From: Rhodopseudomonas pseudopalustris
GTDB taxonomy: Bacteria > Pseudomonadota > Alphaproteobacteria > Rhizobiales > Xanthobacteraceae
DNA length: 64,000 nucleotides
Direction: 5' to 3'
Assembly (NCBI RefSeq): GCF_900110435.1
Contig: NZ_FODT01000012.1
Coordinates: 1 to 64,000, forward strand
Below, piece after piece: positions 61,762 to 64,000 of the stretch. Each line of letters opens with the position of its first letter. Position 1 is the first letter of the stretch. The position numbers and the translations under genes are program-made. Under the pieces are notes generated by a model that saw only the letters and a list, made by a program, of their open reading frames with translations, was not told the origin of the DNA and ran no database searches.

Positions 61762-63027
61762 ATGAGACGTGTCGTCGTCACAGGCCTTGGCATGGTTTCG
61801 CCACTCGGCTGTGGCGTCGACGCGACCTGGAGCCGGGTGCTTAACGGGGAGAGCGGCGCACGTCGGATCGAGACGTTCGACGTCTCCGATCTGACCAGCC
61901 AGATCGCCTGCATTATCCCGCGCGGCGATGGTACCAACGGTACTTTTAATCCCGATCAATGGATGGAGCCGAAGGACCAGCGCAAGGTCGACGACTTCAT
62001 CGTCTACGCCATGGCTGCGGCGCGGCAGGCGCTCGATGACGCTGGATGGCATCCGTCTACGGAAGACGAGCGTTGCGGCACTGGCGTGCTGATCGGTTCC
62101 GGTATCGGCGGCCTCGAAGGAATCGCCGAGACTGCGCTGCTGTTGAAAGAGCGCGGACCGCGCAAGATCTCCCCCTTCTTCATTCCAGGACGCCTCATCA
62201 ATCTGGCGTCGGGCTATGTGTCGATCGAGTTCGGACTCAAAGGGCCGAACCATGCTGTGGTCACCGCGTGTTCGACCGGGGCGCATGCGATCGGCGACGC
62301 TTCACGGCTGATCGCGCTCGGCGACGCCGACGTGATGGTGGCCGGCGGCACCGAATCCCCGATCAGCCGCTTGGCGATGGCCGGCTTCTGCGCCGCCCGC
62401 GCGCTCTCAACCGGCTTCAACGACGCGCCGCAAAAAGCGTCGCGTCCGTACGACAAGGATCGCGACGGCTTCGTCATGGGCGAGGGCGCCGGCGTCGTCG
62501 TGCTGGAGGAATACGAGCACGCGAAAGCGCGCGGCGCGCGGATCTGCGCCGAAGTCATCGGTTACGGCCTGTCCGGCGACGCCTATCACATCACGGCGCC
62601 AACCCCGGATGGCGATGGCGCTTTCCGCTGCATGACGGCGGCGATCAAGCGTGCTGGCATCTCCGTTTCGGACATCGACTACATCAACGCGCACGGCACC
62701 TCGACGCCGCTCGGCGACGAGATCGAACTCGGCGCCGCACAGCGGCTGCTCGGCAACGCGGCGTCGCGGGTCTCGATGTCGTCGACCAAATCCTCGATCG
62801 GGCACCTGCTCGGTGCGGCCGGTGCAGTCGAAGCGATCTTTTGCACGCTGGCGATTCGCGACAACGTTGCGCCTCCCACCATCAATCTCGACAACCCGTC
62901 GGTTGAAACAGCGATCGATCTCGTGCCGTGGAAGTCGCGTGCGCGTGAAATCAATGTCGTGCTGTCGAACTCTTTCGGCTTTGGCGGCACTAACGCATCG
63001 TTGATCCTGCAACGCGTCGCGAATTGA
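61762..63027 (+). CDS. fabF: beta-ketoacyl-ACP synthase II FabF
   Basis: FabF (421 aa) elongates acyl-ACP with malonyl-ACP. The Cys-His-His triad is intact: VVTACSTGAHAIGDA (Cys), INAHGTSTPLGD (His) and SSIGHLLGAAGA (His). The N-terminus MRRVVVTGLGMVSPLG and the C-terminal NSFGFGGTNASLIL are standard. The ATG at 61762 has AGGA just upstream; the frame extends to 61729. It follows acpP after 96 nt and precedes mltG by 202 nt. Confidence 0.97.
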   Translation: MRRVVVTGLGMVSPLGCGVDATWSRVLNGESGARRIETFDVSDLTSQIACIIPRGDGTNGTFNPDQWMEPKDQRKVDDFIVYAMAAARQALDDAGWHPSTEDERCGTGVLIGSGIGGLEGIAETALLLKERGPRKISPFFIPGRLINLASGYVSIEFGLKGPNHAVVTACSTGAHAIGDASRLIALGDADVMVAGGTESPISRLAMAGFCAARALSTGFNDAPQKASRPYDKDRDGFVMGEGAGVVVLEEYEHAKARGARICAEVIGYGLSGDAYHITAPTPDGDGAFRCMTAAIKRAGISVSDIDYINAHGTSTPLGDEIELGAAQRLLGNAASRVSMSSTKSSIGHLLGAAGAVEAIFCTLAIRDNVAPPTINLDNPSVETAIDLVPWKSRAREINVVLSNSFGFGGTNASLILQRVAN

Positions 63028-63229
63028 CGCGTCAGGCCCGACTTCAACGTTCCGCCGTAATCCCCGTTAAACCCTACGACAATCGTTGATTTGGGAGTAT
63101 GATCGACAGTGGCCAGATCGGTCCGGAGCGATCCAATGCCTGACCATCGAGTGATGCCGTGATCTCCAGCGCCGCTGGTGCAATCTTGAACGAGACCACC
63201 CACGAGACGACAGGAATCAGGTTGCATTG

Positions 63230-64000
63230 ATGAGTGAAAGGCCGCCGATCTCGCCGAGAAGCCCGCGTGCGGCGCTGGAACCGGAGCAACTCCCGCCGCC
63301 GCCGAAGCGGTCCGATCGGGCGCGCAGCCCGTTGGTCATCATCGGCAACGCCATCATCACCATCCTGCTCGTCCTGATGATCGGTGCCGGCGGCATCTAC
63401 GTCTACGGCAAGCAGAAGATCGAGGCGGCCGGTCCGCTGCAGGAAGACAAGGTTGTTAATATTCCGCAGCGTGCGGGGCTCGGCGATATCGCCGAGATCC
63501 TGCAGCGTGAAGGCGTGATCGAGAACAATCGCTGGGCTTTCATCGGCAGCGTGTTGGCCTTGAAGGCGCGTTCGGAACTGAAGCCCGGCGAATATTCGTT
63601 CCATAAGAAGGCCAGCCTGCGCGACGTCATCGGCACCATCGTTGAGGGCAAGGTGGTGCAGCACACCGTGACGATTCCGGAAGGCCTGACCTCGGAACAA
63701 ATCGTTGCGCGGTTGTCCGAGAACAACATCTTCAGCGGAAGCCTGCGCGAAATTCCGCGCGAGGGAACGCTGTTGCCGGAGACCTACAAATTCCCGCGCG
63801 GGACGATGCGCGATCAGGTGATCAATCGGATGCAGCAGGCTCAAAAGCGCGTGCTCGCAGAAGTCTGGGAGCGGCGCAATCCGGAAATTCCGATCAAGTC
63901 GCCCGAGCAATTGGTGACGCTGGCGTCGATCGTGGAGAAGGAGACCGGCAAGGCGGATGAGCGCAGCCGGGTCTCTTCGGTATTCATCAATCGACTGCAG
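63230..64000 (+). CDS. mltG: endolytic murein transglycosylase MltG (3' end missing)
   Basis: Only the first 257 codons are inside the window; the frame stays open at 64000. After a basic, Pro-rich start (SERPPISPRSPRAAL), one membrane helix lies at residues ~35-57 (PLVIIGNAIITILLVLMIGAG), then a LysM-like part (VVNIPQRAGLGDIAEILQRE) and the YceG/MltG catalytic region. LVTLASIVEKETGKADERSR contains the catalytic Glu in the E-K-E-T motif. MltG cuts nascent glycan strands and sets their length. The ATG at 63230 (MSERPP) is adopted. It follows fabF, as in many proteobacteria. Confidence 0.95.
   Translation, partial: MSERPPISPRSPRAALEPEQLPPPPKRSDRARSPLVIIGNAIITILLVLMIGAGGIYVYGKQKIEAAGPLQEDKVVNIPQRAGLGDIAEILQREGVIENNRWAFIGSVLALKARSELKPGEYSFHKKASLRDVIGTIVEGKVVQHTVTIPEGLTSEQIVARLSENNIFSGSLREIPREGTLLPETYKFPRGTMRDQVINRMQQAQKRVLAEVWERRNPEIPIKSPEQLVTLASIVEKETGKADERSRVSSVFINRLQ

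Overview
This 64 kb window is high-GC chromosomal DNA from an alphaproteobacterium, most likely a Rhodopseudomonas/Bradyrhizobium relative (Nitrobacteraceae). The evidence is the gene order (pyrB-pyrC-plsY-dprA; gatC-gatA; rpsF-rpsR-DUF2232-rplI; dnaB-alr; radA-cvpA-purF; fabD, fabG-acpP-fabF-mltG), the NnrU and Bug-type genes, and a REP-like intergenic palindrome with the GTCATTGCGAGCG core that I associate with this group. No rRNA or tRNA gene, IS element or CRISPR array was seen.

Layout. 0-4.3 kb (minus strand): pyrB, a dihydroorotase-like pyrC, plsY, dprA. 4.5-16.9 kb: mostly accessory metabolism, namely an indolepyruvate/phenylpyruvate decarboxylase, a secreted EF-hand protein, a secreted VanX-like dipeptidase, an AidB-like acyl-CoA dehydrogenase, a YchJ-like protein, ruvX, oleate hydratase with a TetR regulator, a secreted cyclase-family hydrolase and a nitronate monooxygenase. 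17-22 kb: gatC, a small CxxC protein, gatA, a HisKA_2 histidine kinase and gatB. 22-25 kb: small genes in loose intergenic DNA (a Lys-rich histone-H1-like peptide, a Sel1-like protein, a secreted Cache-like protein, an orphan Bug binding protein). 25.4-31 kb: nnrU-panB, a YfgM-like protein, a short lipoprotein in the usual bamB position, der and an MFS pump. 31-38.3 kb: the most unusual block, with a 1,692-residue TIG-repeat autotransporter, an AT-richer gap, a tail-collar (microcystin-dependent-type) protein, a DUF6916-like protein and a GNAT acetyltransferase. 38.3-48.8 kb: an orphan ABC binding protein, SDR, purF, cvpA, radA, GT87, a small membrane protein, alr and dnaB. 49.9-53.6 kb: a c-type cytochrome-like protein with a long repetitive tail, then rplI, DUF2232, rpsR and rpsF. 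53.9-64 kb: a membrane diguanylate cyclase, fabD, an ethanolamine permease/EutB/EutC unit on the opposite strand, a 54-base G homopolymer, fabG, acpP, fabF and the start of mltG.

How the genes work together. The core genes cover pyrimidine and purine synthesis, phospholipid and fatty-acid synthesis, the amidotransferase that makes Gln-tRNA/Asn-tRNA, ribosomal proteins, replication and repair, and peptidoglycan precursors and processing. Accessory units sit between or inside these conserved clusters.

Points most worth a second look: (1) PyrC lacks the HxH metal ligands and is probably a non-catalytic partner of PyrB; (2) a 10-bp inverted repeat covers the rpsF Shine-Dalgarno and may be an S6:S18 autoregulatory leader; (3) the TIG autotransporter beside the tail-collar/DUF6916/GNAT group is a candidate surface system; (4) the 54-G tract lies at the junction of the ethanolamine unit and the fab cluster; (5) a terminator-like hairpin sits 15 nt before the cytochrome-like start codon. 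All functional statements come from motif recognition by eye; no database search was run.
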